Assembly (NCBI GenBank): GCA_900547555.1
Contig: URHG01000016.1
Coordinates: forward strand, 1 to 50,176
Reading direction: 5' to 3'
DNA from: an uncultured Porphyromonadaceae bacterium
GTDB taxonomy: Bacteria > Bacteroidota > Bacteroidia > Bacteroidales > UBA11471
DNA: 50,176 nucleotides
Shown here: piece after piece, positions 1 to 9,371 of the stretch
Layout: each line of letters begins with the position of its first letter
How positions within the stretch are numbered: the stretch's first letter is position 1
Translations under genes and position numbers: made by a program
The notes under the pieces: generated by a model
Told to the model about the DNA's origin: nothing
Databases searched by the model: none
What the model saw: the letters and a program-made list of their open reading frames with translations, nothing else

Positions 1-30
1 TGTACTCTAACCGGACTGAGCTACGCCCCG
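1..30 (-). tRNA. 5' part of a tRNA gene, cut by the window edge (possibly tRNA-Pro)
   Basis: Read on the minus strand, the first 30 bases give a 7-base acceptor strand CGGGGCG, then U8-A9, a D-stem GCUC paired with GAGU, and a D-loop containing GGUUA. The anticodon lies outside the window, so identity cannot be read. A C at position 1 is unusual and fits bacterial tRNA-Pro (C1:G72), but this is inference. A good promoter lies directly upstream. Confidence 0.8.
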
Positions 31-47
31 ATTGATTTTCGTGTGTG

Positions 48-78
48 CAAAGGTAAGCCTTTTATTTTTTTCTGCAAA
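48..78 (-). promoter_or_regulatory. Promoter of the tRNA gene (Bacteroidota -33/-7)
   Basis: On the minus strand TTTG (75-78) is followed after 19 bases by TACCTTTG (48-55), matching the Bacteroidota primary-sigma consensus TTTG - about 20 bp - TAnnTTTG. The tRNA starts 18 bases downstream. Confidence 0.7.
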
Positions 79-130
79 AAAATTATCCGTTTTTTTATAC
101 TTCTCATCATTTTTCACCTTGTTCCCGCGA

Positions 131-1195
131 CTAAATACCGAACATATCGCGGTAAAGATTGAGCACGACTTCTATTTCCTGACGTGTGGCAGTCTGGTCG
201 ATCACCACTTTTCCCACATCGGAAAGCAATGTGAAATTGATGGTATCGGCATCGTTTTTCTTATCATGGGTCATACGCTCGTAGAGGTAATCGTAATCGC
301 TGCAAGTAATCGGGAAAACCCCGTAATTTTCACGCACGAAAGCAGCAAACCGCCGCACGACATCAAGTGGGAATCCGAGACGACGGTGCGATAAAATCAA
401 TTCACAGACAAGCCCCCACGCAACGGCATACCCATGTTGCACCGGGTGATGGCGATGATGCGAGAAACTCTCGAACGCATGCCCTACGGTATGTCCGAAA
501 TTGAGAGATTTACGGATACCGGCTTCATGCGGGTCTTGCTCGACAACCCGTTGTTTCACCCCGATCGACTCTTCGAGACACGATAACATCTCCGCACTGT
601 CGGGACGTGAAAGATCGAGCATGAAAAGACGGTCATAAATCGTGGTCGTACTGATGAGTCCATGTTTCAACATCTCGGCGAAGCCCGACAAAAGATGCTC
701 CCGAGAAAGCGTCCTGAAAAAAGAGACCGCGACCAAAACCGCTTCGGCCGGAGCAAACGCCCCGATTTCATTTTTCAAACCGTTGAAATTTATACCGGTT
801 TTCCCCCCCACAGCCGCATCGACAGCACCCAACAACGTGGTGGGAATATTGATATAACGAATACCCCGTTTGAACGTAGCGGCGGCAAACCCGCCGAGAT
901 CGGTTACCATACCGCCGCCGAGGTTCACCATCATCGAATGGCGGGTTGCATGACGATCGCTCAACTCCTGCCATACCGACGCCAATGAGTCGAGCGTCTT
1001 ATGTGTATCGTCGGGTTGGATATTGATATATCCGGCCGAAGCCAAAGCCTTACTTGCAGAGAGAAGCGGTAAGCATCGCCGACGCGTATTTTCATCGGTC
1101 AGGACAAACAGGCGGTCGTACACATAACCGCCCAGCACCTCATCGAGAGTTGTCGCTATATCTTGGGTAAAAAGAATCTGTTGTGCCATATCCAT
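131..1195 (-). CDS. aroB: 3-dehydroquinate synthase
   Basis: Second step of the shikimate pathway: converts DAHP to 3-dehydroquinate using NAD and a divalent metal; cytosolic. The 354-residue protein has the usual family length. Visible signatures are the NAD-binding GGGMVTDLGGF (about residues 93-103), PTTLLGAVDAAVGGKTG (118-134), the metal-site region GFAEMLKHG and the histidine motif NFGHTVGHAFE (about 232-242). The start codon overlaps the stop of the upstream HAD gene (TAATG), so the two are probably translationally coupled; a second ATG two codons in is possible. aroQ and aroK are also in this window but far away, so the pathway is not one operon here. Confidence 0.97.
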   Translation of the reverse strand: MDMAQQILFTQDIATTLDEVLGGYVYDRLFVLTDENTRRRCLPLLSASKALASAGYINIQPDDTHKTLDSLASVWQELSDRHATRHSMMVNLGGGMVTDLGGFAAATFKRGIRYINIPTTLLGAVDAAVGGKTGINFNGLKNEIGAFAPAEAVLVAVSFFRTLSREHLLSGFAEMLKHGLISTTTIYDRLFMLDLSRPDSAEMLSCLEESIGVKQRVVEQDPHEAGIRKSLNFGHTVGHAFESFSHHRHHPVQHGYAVAWGLVCELILSHRRLGFPLDVVRRFAAFVRENYGVFPITCSDYDYLYERMTHDKKNDADTINFTLLSDVGKVVIDQTATRQEIEVVLNLYRDMFGI

Positions 1196-1923
1196 TACAT
1201 ATTTAGCTGTATATACAAATCTTCAAAACGACGAGCCAGCGTCTCCATATCCGGCAGAAGATAATCGGCTCCGGCATCGAGAAGTACGCGATCGGGCAAC
1301 GGCCCCGTATTGATGGCCACCGTAAAAATGCGGGCTGCAACGCCGGCCTGTACCCCCAACGGCGCATTCTCCACCACGATTGCCTCCCAGGGTTGTACGG
1401 CAGCTTTTTCCAGCCCGATGAGATAAGGCTCAGGATCGGGTTTTCCATACTTCACATCAAAAGCCGTTACCATCGTCTGTGGCGTGAAAATACCGGGATA
1501 ATCGTGCGAGAGCTTATCGAGCAAAGAATGTTGTCCCGAACCGGTTACCAATACCGGGACCAAGCCATGAGATTTCACCTGCCTCAAAAAGTCGAGTGCA
1601 CCGGGCATAACCGGCGCCACACCTTTGGAAACAAAAAACTCGCACTTGCGGGCATATATCATCTGTTTCTCTTTCTCATCGGCATTGCGTCCGTAAGCAC
1701 GATTGAAAATCAAATCGATGGTCGACGCGCCCGTACGGCCCTCATACATAAAAAATTCTTCGGGCGTGCATGCTATCCCCAACGAAGAAATCGCTTTGTA
1801 CCAAGCATCGGCATGGAAAGGCATCGAGTCGTAAAGGACTCCGTCCATATCGATAAGAACGGCTTTCAAGTCGATATTCCGGAAACCCGTTTTTCGCAAA
1901 TAAGGTGTTACGATTTTGTTCAT
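1195..1923 (-). CDS. HAD-superfamily phosphatase, beta-phosphoglucomutase-like
   Basis: Predicted cytosolic phosphatase or phosphomutase of the haloacid dehalogenase superfamily, with a helical cap. With the start at 1923 (242 residues), the nucleophile motif DMDGVLYDS is at residues 25-33 (D25 and D27), motif II is VTGSG (126-130), motif III is KPDPEPY (161-167) and motif IV is VVENAPLG (183-190). The substrate cannot be read from sequence; a small phosphosugar or nucleotide is usual. I chose the ATG at 1923 because the -7 element lies at 1943-1950, so upstream starts (ATG 1941, TTG 1953) would precede the transcript. The stop overlaps the aroB start by one base. Confidence 0.88.
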   Translation of the reverse strand: MNKIVTPYLRKTGFRNIDLKAVLIDMDGVLYDSMPFHADAWYKAISSLGIACTPEEFFMYEGRTGASTIDLIFNRAYGRNADEKEKQMIYARKCEFFVSKGVAPVMPGALDFLRQVKSHGLVPVLVTGSGQHSLLDKLSHDYPGIFTPQTMVTAFDVKYGKPDPEPYLIGLEKAAVQPWEAIVVENAPLGVQAGVAARIFTVAINTGPLPDRVLLDAGADYLLPDMETLARRFEDLYIQLNM

Positions 1924-1942
1924 AAGATAGGAAAATACCATA

Positions 1943-1950
1943 CAAATGTA
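1943..1950 (-). promoter_or_regulatory. -7 element for the HAD-aroB operon
   Basis: TACATTTG on the minus strand matches TAnnTTTG exactly and sits 19 bases before the chosen ATG. The -33 element is weak. It is back to back with the priA promoter. Confidence 0.55.
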
Positions 1951-2005
1951 CAAACTATTTAGCAGTCGTCGAGAAAACCGTTAGGAAAAAGCGAAAAATT
2001 TTCCT

Positions 2006-2013
2006 TACATTTG
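2006..2013 (+). promoter_or_regulatory. -7 element for priA
   Basis: TACATTTG on the plus strand, 54 bases upstream of the priA ATG. The same octamer is used on the opposite strand at 1943-1950, giving a divergent promoter pair. No clear TTG at -33. Confidence 0.55.
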
Positions 2014-2067
2014 TATGCAAGTATCCCGTATTCACAAAACCAAGAAACCCAAGTCCGTCTATAAATC

Positions 2068-4542
2068 ATGTCCCGATTCGCCGACGTTATACTTCCGCTC
2101 CCGCTTGCGAAATATTTCACCTATCGTATTCCCGAGGAATGGCAAGAGACTCTCGTCTCTGGCAGTCGTGTCATCGTACCTTTCGGGCGAAAACGTTTCT
2201 ACACGGCCATCGTCGCCCGGCTACACAACAACGAGCCGCAAGACTATGAAATAAAAGACATTTCGACACTGCTCGACAGCACACCCGTTTTACGTCGTCC
2301 TCAACTGCGCTTTTGGGAATGGCTCGCCGATTATTATCTCTGCTCGATAGGCGATGTATTCAAGGCCGCCGTACCCTCGGGATTGAAAATAGAAAGCGAG
2401 ACACAAATCGCCTGTAATGCCGATTTCATCGAAGAAAACGGCTCTCTGCTCAAAGAACGCGAAGCGATATTGCTCGACACGTTGAGCCGCAGCGAGAAAA
2501 TGAGTGTACAAGAACTCGAAAAAGAGAGCGGACTGCGTAATATCCTACCTCTTGTACGTTCCCTCATGGAACAAAAGGTCATCGTCGTATCGGAGGAACT
2601 GCGGCACAAATACCGCCCCCGTACCGAAAGTTACATACGACTGGCACAAATCGCTTCCGGCGAGCAAGAAAAACTCCGTCCGCTTTTCGACGAACTCAAA
2701 GCGGCCAAAAAGCAACTACGGCTGTTGATGTGCTATCTCGAACTGTCGGGCTTCATGCAGAAAGGTACGCCGAGAGAAGTTTCCCGCAAAGAATTACTCG
2801 AAAGAGCCGAAGTTTCTCCGCAAATTCTCAGTGCATTAGTAACGAAAGGCATTTTTGAAAATTACGGGAAAGAGATAAGCCGGCTTTCCAGCAACCCGCT
2901 GCACACCGAAAGTCCGTATCCCCTCTCTCCCGTACAACAAAAGGCGTACGACGAAATCATCGATCGCTTTTCCAAAAAAGAAACCGTCCTATTGCACGGC
3001 GTTACGTCGAGCGGTAAGACCGAGATATACATTCATCTCATCGACACGGTACTGAAACAAGGCCGACAAGTTCTCTACCTTGTTCCCGAAATAGCCCTCA
3101 CCACACAACTTACCACCCGCCTGCAACGGGTATTCGGGAACAAACTATCCATCTACCATTCCAAATTTACAGACAACGAACGGGTAGAGATATGGAACAA
3201 CCTCCTGCACGACAAAGGTGCACAAATAATCCTCGGCGTACGGTCATCGATATTTCTCCCTTTCAAGGATTTAGGGCTGGTCATTGTCGATGAGGAACAC
3301 GAGGGCAGTTACAAGCAACAAGAACCCTCTCCCCGCTACCATGCCCGCAATGCCGCGATTGTGCTGGCATCGATGCACGGGGCCAAAACGCTACTAGGTA
3401 CGGCAACTCCGGCCGTCGAGAGTTATTACAACGCACAATGCGGGAAATACGGTTTGGTGGAGCTTTCGTCCCGACACGAAGAAATCGCCCTGCCCCGTAT
3501 CCTGCCCATCGACATGGGAGACCTTCGCCGTAAACGACGCGTTTCGCGAGAGAGTAATCTTTCCCCGCAGTTGAAACAGGCTTGCGAAGAGGCGCTGAAA
3601 AACGGAGAGCAAGTGATTCTGTTCCAAAACCGTCGGGGATTTGCACCGATGGTGGAATGCCGGTTATGCGCATGGACACCCCGTTGTACCCAGTGCGATG
3701 TAAGTCTGACCTACCATAAACGCACCAACCGCCTCGTATGCCACTACTGCGGATACTCGCAAGAAGTACCGACCCGTTGTCCCGCCTGTGGCGAAACGAG
3801 TATCGTCATACAAGGTTTTGGGACGGAGCGCATCGAAGAAGAGATAGAACATACTTTTCCCGACTATCCCATCGCCCGAATGGATCTCGATACAACCCGC
3901 AACCGCAAAGCTTACGAGCAAATCATTTCAGACTTCGAACAACAAAAAAGCCGTATTCTCGTCGGTACGCAGATGGTCACCAAAGGTCTCGACTTCGACC
4001 AAGTAAGCGTCGTGGGCATACTCAGCGCCGACACCTTGCTCAACTATCCCGATTTCAGAGCTCACGAACGGGCATTCCAAATGATGGAACAAGTTGCCGG
4101 ACGGGCCGGACGAAAAAGCCGGCAAGGAACCGTCATTTTACAAACGGCGCAACCGCAACACCCCGTCATCACGCAAATCATGCGGCACGACTATGCCGGC
4201 ATGTATGCCACGCAGATCGCCGAACGTCAGCAATTCAACTATCCCCCTTTCACCCGGCTTATCTACATCTATCTCAAACATCGGGACGAAGCGATTCTCG
4301 ATGCAGCCGCAAAAAACTACGCACAACAATTATATCCGGTTTTCGGGCATCGGCTGTCCGACCCGCATACCCCACCGGTCGCACGCATACAACTATTATA
4401 CATACGCCGCATCATGCTCAAAATCGAACATACGGCTTCCCTGAAAAAAGTTCGTGAAATTTTACGGCAAGTCCAAGATTCCGTTACCGACAATCCCCGC
4501 TTTCGCACTCTCACCGTCTATTACGACGTAGATCCGCTATAA
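2068..4542 (+). CDS. priA: Primosomal protein N' (replication restart helicase PriA)
   Basis: Superfamily 2 DNA helicase that recognises stalled forks and reloads the replicative helicase. At 824 residues it is somewhat longer than the roughly 730 of E. coli PriA. The N-terminal fork-binding domain begins MSRFADVILPLPLAKYFTYR. Walker A GVTSSGKTE is near residue 311 and the Walker B/DEEH box near 407. The zinc module has paired cysteines between about 531 and 577 (CRLC, CTQC, CHYC, CPAC). The helicase C-terminal motifs GTQMVTKGLDF and QVAGRAGR follow. It is monocistronic, with its own -7 element, and converges on the flippase gene with only three bases between stop codons. Confidence 0.97.
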   Translation: MSRFADVILPLPLAKYFTYRIPEEWQETLVSGSRVIVPFGRKRFYTAIVARLHNNEPQDYEIKDISTLLDSTPVLRRPQLRFWEWLADYYLCSIGDVFKAAVPSGLKIESETQIACNADFIEENGSLLKEREAILLDTLSRSEKMSVQELEKESGLRNILPLVRSLMEQKVIVVSEELRHKYRPRTESYIRLAQIASGEQEKLRPLFDELKAAKKQLRLLMCYLELSGFMQKGTPREVSRKELLERAEVSPQILSALVTKGIFENYGKEISRLSSNPLHTESPYPLSPVQQKAYDEIIDRFSKKETVLLHGVTSSGKTEIYIHLIDTVLKQGRQVLYLVPEIALTTQLTTRLQRVFGNKLSIYHSKFTDNERVEIWNNLLHDKGAQIILGVRSSIFLPFKDLGLVIVDEEHEGSYKQQEPSPRYHARNAAIVLASMHGAKTLLGTATPAVESYYNAQCGKYGLVELSSRHEEIALPRILPIDMGDLRRKRRVSRESNLSPQLKQACEEALKNGEQVILFQNRRGFAPMVECRLCAWTPRCTQCDVSLTYHKRTNRLVCHYCGYSQEVPTRCPACGETSIVIQGFGTERIEEEIEHTFPDYPIARMDLDTTRNRKAYEQIISDFEQQKSRILVGTQMVTKGLDFDQVSVVGILSADTLLNYPDFRAHERAFQMMEQVAGRAGRKSRQGTVILQTAQPQHPVITQIMRHDYAGMYATQIAERQQFNYPPFTRLIYIYLKHRDEAILDAAAKNYAQQLYPVFGHRLSDPHTPPVARIQLLYIRRIMLKIEHTASLKKVREILRQVQDSVTDNPRFRTLTVYYDVDPL

Positions 4543-4545
4543 ATC

Positions 4546-6042
4546 CTATTTCTTAAAATAACGCCCCACAAAAGGCAACTCGGCCAGCGGCAAGTCTCGC
4601 CGTGCGGCATAAGCCACAAAAAGCGAAAGCAATACCGCACGGAAAGCCAGCAAAGCCCACGTATTCGAGAGCGGCACATACATAGCCGCAACATAAAGCA
4701 CAGCCGCCAATAACACATACCGCAGAGCAGCTCCCCACTTGTAAGGAACCGGATAATATTTCTTACCCACAAGATAGGAGGCCGCCATCATCGACAGATA
4801 ACAGAAAAACGCCGCCCAAGCACAAGCCATATATCCATAACGGGACACGAAAAGGATATTGATAAGCAACGTTACCGCCAAACCGAAAAGCGAAAAAATC
4901 GTACCCCAATAGGTACGGTCGGTCAGCTTATACCACAAAGAAAGGTTGTAGAAGATTCCGAAAAACAACTCTCCGGCCATCACGATAGGCACTACGGCAA
5001 GACCTGAAAAATAACGGGGTGATATGAAATACTTCAACACGGGCAGAAAAAACATGACCCCCAAGAAAATCAGCAGTCCGAAAATGATAAAATAATGCAT
5101 CGCATCGACATACGCCTTTTGGCTCTCCTCACCCCGACTACGGCTTTTGGCAAAAACAAACGGTTCGTATGCAAAGCGGAAGGCTTGTATAAACATGACC
5201 ATGACAATGGCAATTTTATAATTTGCCCCGTAAACGCCCAGTTCAGACATCGCCCGGTCGGGATTCCCCACCAGCCAAGGATAGATGAGCTTATCTATCG
5301 TTTGATTCATAATACCGGCCAATCCCATCACCAGCAACGGGAATGAATAAACAATCATACGTCTCCAAATTTCCGTATCGAACCGATAGCGTACCTTTAC
5401 GATTTCGGGGACGAGAACCAGTAACGTTACGACCGAAGCAATGAGATTCGACAGGAAAATATATCCCACACCGAAATCAGGGTCATAAAATCGGCCCACC
5501 CACTCGGGGTGTGTTGTGTACCATACGGGACACAGCACGATAAAGAAAAGATTCAGCCCGATATTGAGAAAAATAGACAACAACTTGATTCCCGCAAAAC
5601 GGAGCGGCCGCTGTTTATAGCGCAGGTAAGCAAACGGCAAAGAGGTAAACGCATCGATGGCCAACGTAACGGCAAGCATCATCACATAACGGGAATCGCC
5701 CGACGAACCGAGAACCGATGAAATGGAACCAAGAAATATCCATACCAAAACAACGAAAAGCGTAGAGGTAACCGCCAACGATATGAGACCGGTCGTATAA
5801 ACACGCATCGGGTCTTTATATTTCTCGTGATTGGCAAAGCGGAAAAAGCCGGTTTCCAAACCATACGTCAGAATGATGAGCAACAAAGCCACCAGCGAAT
5901 AAAGGTAAGTTACCACACCGTACTCGGCTTGCGCGAACACATGGGTATAAAGAGGCACCAGACACCAATTGAGGAAGCGCCCCACGATGCTGCTCAACCC
6001 ATACACGGCAGTATCTTTGGCCAAACTTTTCATTCCCGACAT
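4546..6042 (-). CDS. Wzx-type polysaccharide/oligosaccharide flippase
   Basis: Multi-pass inner-membrane protein of the MOP/MATE-like polysaccharide exporter superfamily, expected to flip lipid-linked glycan units (O-antigen or similar) to the periplasm. The 498 residues contain about a dozen to fourteen hydrophobic segments and the typical start KDTAVYGLSSIVGRFLNWCLVPLYT, where glycines and aromatics line the first helix. It lies 24 bases after ruvB in the same direction and ends an apparent operon that begins with lipopolysaccharide core genes, which fits a role in envelope glycan assembly. AGGAGAG lies just upstream of the ATG. The exact glycan is unknown; a lipid II flippase role is less likely. 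Confidence 0.88.
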   Translation of the reverse strand: MSGMKSLAKDTAVYGLSSIVGRFLNWCLVPLYTHVFAQAEYGVVTYLYSLVALLLIILTYGLETGFFRFANHEKYKDPMRVYTTGLISLAVTSTLFVVLVWIFLGSISSVLGSSGDSRYVMMLAVTLAIDAFTSLPFAYLRYKQRPLRFAGIKLLSIFLNIGLNLFFIVLCPVWYTTHPEWVGRFYDPDFGVGYIFLSNLIASVVTLLVLVPEIVKVRYRFDTEIWRRMIVYSFPLLVMGLAGIMNQTIDKLIYPWLVGNPDRAMSELGVYGANYKIAIVMVMFIQAFRFAYEPFVFAKSRSRGEESQKAYVDAMHYFIIFGLLIFLGVMFFLPVLKYFISPRYFSGLAVVPIVMAGELFFGIFYNLSLWYKLTDRTYWGTIFSLFGLAVTLLINILFVSRYGYMACAWAAFFCYLSMMAASYLVGKKYYPVPYKWGAALRYVLLAAVLYVAAMYVPLSNTWALLAFRAVLLSLFVAYAARRDLPLAELPFVGRYFKK

Positions 6043-6066
6043 TTTCTCTCTCCTTTCTTCGCAATA

Positions 6067-7080
6067 TCAGAACAACAGCCCCTGATCGATGCGGCTACGG
6101 CCCAAATGCGTATAGGCAAGTTCGGTTACTTCCCGTCCGCGAGGCGTACGCTTGATAAAGCCCTCTTTGATGAGATACGGCTCATAGACCTCTTCGAGCG
6201 TACCAGGGTCTTCGCCCAAAGCCGTCGCAATCGTCGTCAAACCCACAGGGCCTCCTTTGAACTTGTCGATAATCGTTACCAGTATTTTATTATCGATTTC
6301 ATCGAGACCGTACTGGTCGATATTCAGAGCTTCGAGAGCGACACGGGCAATCTCTATCGTAATGCGCCCGCTTCCTTTCACTTGGGCAAAATCGCGGACA
6401 CGGCGCAAAAGGGCATTGGCAATACGAGGTGTCCCACGACTGCGCATGGCAATCTCCACAGCCGCCTCGGTCGTGCAGGGAACTTGCAGAATCGAAGCCG
6501 AGCGTTGCACGATATGGCTCAATATCGTATGGTCGTAATACTCCAAATGGCAATTAATACCGAAACGGGCGCGTAACGGACTGGTAAGCAATCCGCTGCG
6601 CGTAGTGGCTCCCACAAGTGTAAAAGGATTGAGGTCGAGTTGTATGGAACGGGCACTGGGGCCTTTATCGATCATGATGTCGATACGGAAATCTTCCATC
6701 GCCGAATAGAGATACTCCTCCACAACCGGACTGAGACGATGTATTTCATCGATAAAAAGCACGTCGTTTGGTTCAAGAGATGTGAGAATACCCGCCAAAT
6801 CTCCGGGCTTATCGAGAACCGGCCCGGAAGTGATTTTAAAACCCACCCCCAATTCATTGGCAATAATATTCGAGAGGGTCGTTTTTCCCAATCCGGGAGG
6901 CCCGTGCAACAAAACATGATCGAGCGACTCACCGCGCATTTTGGCAGCTTCGACAAAAACACGCAAGTTTTCGATAATTTTCTCCTGCCCGCTGAAATCG
7001 CCGAAAGCAAGCGGGCGCAGAGCTTTCTCAAACTCCTGCTCTTTGTCGTATCGCTGTTTTCTTATATCAAAATCTTCCAT
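6067..7080 (-). CDS. ruvB: Holliday junction branch migration DNA helicase RuvB
   Basis: Hexameric AAA+ motor that, with RuvA, drives branch migration of Holliday junctions in recombinational repair. The 337-residue length is normal. Walker A GPPGLGKT is at 60-67, Walker B LFIDEIH at 108-114, and sensor/arginine-finger sequence GATTRSGLLTSPLRARFG follows. The C-terminal winged helix ends with the usual GREVTELAYTHLG. It starts 15 bases after the stop of the InaA-like kinase gene and precedes the flippase, so it is probably cotranscribed with envelope genes; ruvA and ruvC are not in the window. Confidence 0.98.
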   Translation of the reverse strand: MEDFDIRKQRYDKEQEFEKALRPLAFGDFSGQEKIIENLRVFVEAAKMRGESLDHVLLHGPPGLGKTTLSNIIANELGVGFKITSGPVLDKPGDLAGILTSLEPNDVLFIDEIHRLSPVVEEYLYSAMEDFRIDIMIDKGPSARSIQLDLNPFTLVGATTRSGLLTSPLRARFGINCHLEYYDHTILSHIVQRSASILQVPCTTEAAVEIAMRSRGTPRIANALLRRVRDFAQVKGSGRITIEIARVALEALNIDQYGLDEIDNKILVTIIDKFKGGPVGLTTIATALGEDPGTLEEVYEPYLIKEGFIKRTPRGREVTELAYTHLGRSRIDQGLLF

Positions 7081-7095
7081 GTCAATTCCACTTTA

Positions 7096-7875
7096 TCATC
7101 TGCCGATAAACCGGCCTTTTATCGTCCGCAAAGATTGTTTCCGGATCGAACGCCGGGCCGAACGCGAAAAAAACTTCGCCTGCTCCGACACAGCCTCACG
7201 CACCGATTCTTCGATATTCCAACCCCGTATGCGGGCATACTCGCCCGCCAGATAAGACAGAACGGCGACCGATGGGGTGAGCCTGCAAAAATTGCGCAGA
7301 CACATCTTCTTAGAAATTCGTCCGAAATGCATACGATTTATGTCAAACAAAGAAAATTCGACCTGCCCGTCTTTCACCCTGAACGCGATATTTCCCGGAG
7401 AATAGTCCTGATGCAATATCTCCGCCTCATGCAAGTCGCGCGTATATGCGGCAAAAGCCCTCAATATCATTTTCCCGTCATCGGTCAGGGATTCATCGGT
7501 ATGAAACCGGCGCATCATTTCGGGAAAATCCTCATTCAACGTCACCAAATAACTGTCGGACAACAATCGGCAATGACGTTCCTCTATATATGCGACAGCC
7601 TGAGGAGTACGGAAACCTTTCTCGCTCAATATGCGGGCATACTCGAAAGAGCGACGTGCTTTCGATTTGCGGAAACGACCGTAAACGAAACGGTTGAGAA
7701 GAATGGGTATTTTATACTTCTTCACCACAACAACCGTACCGTCCCAACAAAAACGCCGCAAGACATTGCGTGCCGCGTACACCAACTCTCCCGTATCGAA
7801 TGTTACGGGAAGCTGCTCGACATACGATTCCAACGAACGATATTTCCGATCGACAATAATCTTCATTCCGGTCAT
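7096..7875 (-). CDS. InaA/Kdo-kinase-like lipopolysaccharide kinase
   Basis: Predicted cytosolic kinase that phosphorylates the inner core of lipopolysaccharide (Kdo or heptose kinase type, a protein-kinase-like fold). The 259-residue protein has a likely ATP-binding lysine in VVVVKKY (K52/K53), a helix C glutamate in SFEYA (E78), the catalytic loop HQDYSPGN (H155, D157, N162) and FDIN (D178) in place of DFG. The open frame extends upstream to 8046, inside the preceding glycosyltransferase gene, but the ATG at 7875 has a strong AGGAGA five bases away, and the extra N-terminus is Arg/Ser-rich and unlike the family. Actual acceptor sugar is not known. Confidence 0.85.
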   Translation of the reverse strand: MTGMKIIVDRKYRSLESYVEQLPVTFDTGELVYAARNVLRRFCWDGTVVVVKKYKIPILLNRFVYGRFRKSKARRSFEYARILSEKGFRTPQAVAYIEERHCRLLSDSYLVTLNEDFPEMMRRFHTDESLTDDGKMILRAFAAYTRDLHEAEILHQDYSPGNIAFRVKDGQVEFSLFDINRMHFGRISKKMCLRNFCRLTPSVAVLSYLAGEYARIRGWNIEESVREAVSEQAKFFSRSARRSIRKQSLRTIKGRFIGR

Positions 7876-7919
7876 GATTCTCCTGCAAATATAACGGATT
7901 TGTACGAAAGATTTCTCTT

Positions 7920-9011
7920 TTACTTCTTTTCCTGACGAAGAATCTCCTCGACACGATTCCAAATTTTCTCGACGGAAAGTTCCTGCATACAGGCATAATC
8001 GCCGCGATAGCAAGGTTTGTTCCCGAATATAGAACAAGGCCGACATGAAAGGTCGGAAAGTTGTATTATGTTTTCTTCACTTTGCTGCCAGCCCAAAAAT
8101 CCGGCATAAGGGTGAGTCTGTCCCCAAACCGAGACGACCGGAGTACCGGTCATCGAAGCCAAATGCATATTGGCAGAATCCATCGAAACGACCAATGTCA
8201 TGCGACTCATCATCGACAATTCCACTGCAAACCCCAACCGTTTCCCAGCCAAAGACACGACCCGGGGATATTTTTCAGCCCAACCGCATAACAAGTCCGC
8301 TTCTTCACCGCCGCCTCCCATAAGAAAGACTCGACAATCTTCCCGTTGCGACAAACGGGCGACCAAACTCTCGCTGCGATCGAGCGGATATATTTTTCCT
8401 TCATGTTTGGCAAAAGGCGCAACGCCTATCCAAAACTCTCCTTCGCGGCGAGATTCTATCCCATCGGGCAAAGGAAGCGGGAGATGCCTATCATCGAATA
8501 CCGACTGGAAAGTCTTCGGCGTTGTAAAACCCAACCGTGCAAAAACCTGCCTATAACGATCGAACGAAGAGGGCAAAGGTTGTATGGGCAATGATTTTTT
8601 ACGCGCGACTAAACGACGTTTCCCTGCACGACCCTTATCGAGAATCGCCCGTTTGACACCCGAAATCGCAAAAAAGAATCCGACCACGCGGGTACGCAAG
8701 ACATTGTGAAGATCGGCAATCGCATCGATACCCTGAGATTTCATATCGCGATAAAGACGCCATAAACCGGCAAAACCTCGATAACGACCTTTTGTATCGA
8801 CAGGAAAGACCGTCAGATTATCCGGCGGATAAACAAACAGAGGTGCTACCGTTTTTTTCGTAAACAAGGTAAATCGGACATCGGGATAGGCACGACATAC
8901 CTCATATACAACAGGAACAGTCATGGCGACATCGCCGAGTGCCGAAAAACGAAATACGGCGACATGACGATAAGGCAACGCAGAGTGTGAATATGCTGAA
9001 AAGTGTTCCAT
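7920..9011 (-). CDS. Family 9 glycosyltransferase (lipopolysaccharide heptosyltransferase-like)
   Basis: GT-B fold transferase of CAZy family GT9, which adds heptose or a related sugar to the lipid A-core. Signature sequences are the N-terminal VAVFRFSALGDVAMTVP loop and the C-terminal nucleotide-sugar site with SMDSANMHLASMTGTPVVSVWG followed by a WGQTHP motif. A cluster of four cysteines near the C-terminus (CRPC, CYRG, CMQ) is typical of the Bacteroidales members. The start is uncertain: ATG 9011 (363 residues) sits close to the conserved Rossmann strand, while the frame is open back to ATG 9128 with low-complexity Arg/Ser sequence. It is followed by the InaA-like kinase and preceded by DUF4254, the usual neighbours. 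Confidence 0.88.
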   Translation of the reverse strand: MEHFSAYSHSALPYRHVAVFRFSALGDVAMTVPVVYEVCRAYPDVRFTLFTKKTVAPLFVYPPDNLTVFPVDTKGRYRGFAGLWRLYRDMKSQGIDAIADLHNVLRTRVVGFFFAISGVKRAILDKGRAGKRRLVARKKSLPIQPLPSSFDRYRQVFARLGFTTPKTFQSVFDDRHLPLPLPDGIESRREGEFWIGVAPFAKHEGKIYPLDRSESLVARLSQREDCRVFLMGGGGEEADLLCGWAEKYPRVVSLAGKRLGFAVELSMMSRMTLVVSMDSANMHLASMTGTPVVSVWGQTHPYAGFLGWQQSEENIIQLSDLSCRPCSIFGNKPCYRGDYACMQELSVEKIWNRVEEILRQEKK

Positions 9012-9371
9012 AGCGAAAAGTTCAGGACTCAAAGTGTCAGGTACAGACAAAACATCGATGCAACGCCCCGAGCGAAATCGACATCTCCCATTACCTGACT
9101 CGGAAAGCATCGTCAGAACGACGGGCATTTTCGATGGTGTGTTTCACTTCTTATAGGTGTACTGTATAATAATGTAGCCATTCTTCGGGAAAACCCAATT
9201 TTATCTTGATCAACAAACGCCGGAGTCTTTTTTCTCCTTCCACCGTTTTCTTCAAGGGGCAAACGCCCGGCGACACACGGCCGTCGGACAGAGATAACGC
9301 GCAACATGACGCAAGAAATAGAAAGATTCGATTCTTCCCGCTATCGAAGAGGAAGCCGTATTTTTCGCTTT
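9012..9371 (-). other. Stretch between DUF4254 and the glycosyltransferase: inverted repeat and a possible tiny ORF
   Basis: No convincing gene. The 5' extension of the glycosyltransferase frame covers 9012-9128. An 11-bp perfect inverted repeat (GAAATAGAAAG at 9315-9325, CTTTCTATTTC at 9368-9378) overlaps the DUF4254 stop codon and could attenuate or terminate transcription, although the 42-base loop is long. On the minus strand a frame from GTG 9276 to a stop at 9151 would encode a 41-residue basic peptide (ending LGFPEEWLHYYTVHL), possibly a small protein or a gene remnant. Confidence 0.35.

Noticed and set aside
8012..8046. Upstream start for the InaA-like kinase inside the glycosyltransferase gene
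   Set aside because: The 57 added residues are Arg/Ser-rich and unlike the family, whereas ATG 7875 has an AGGAGA site.
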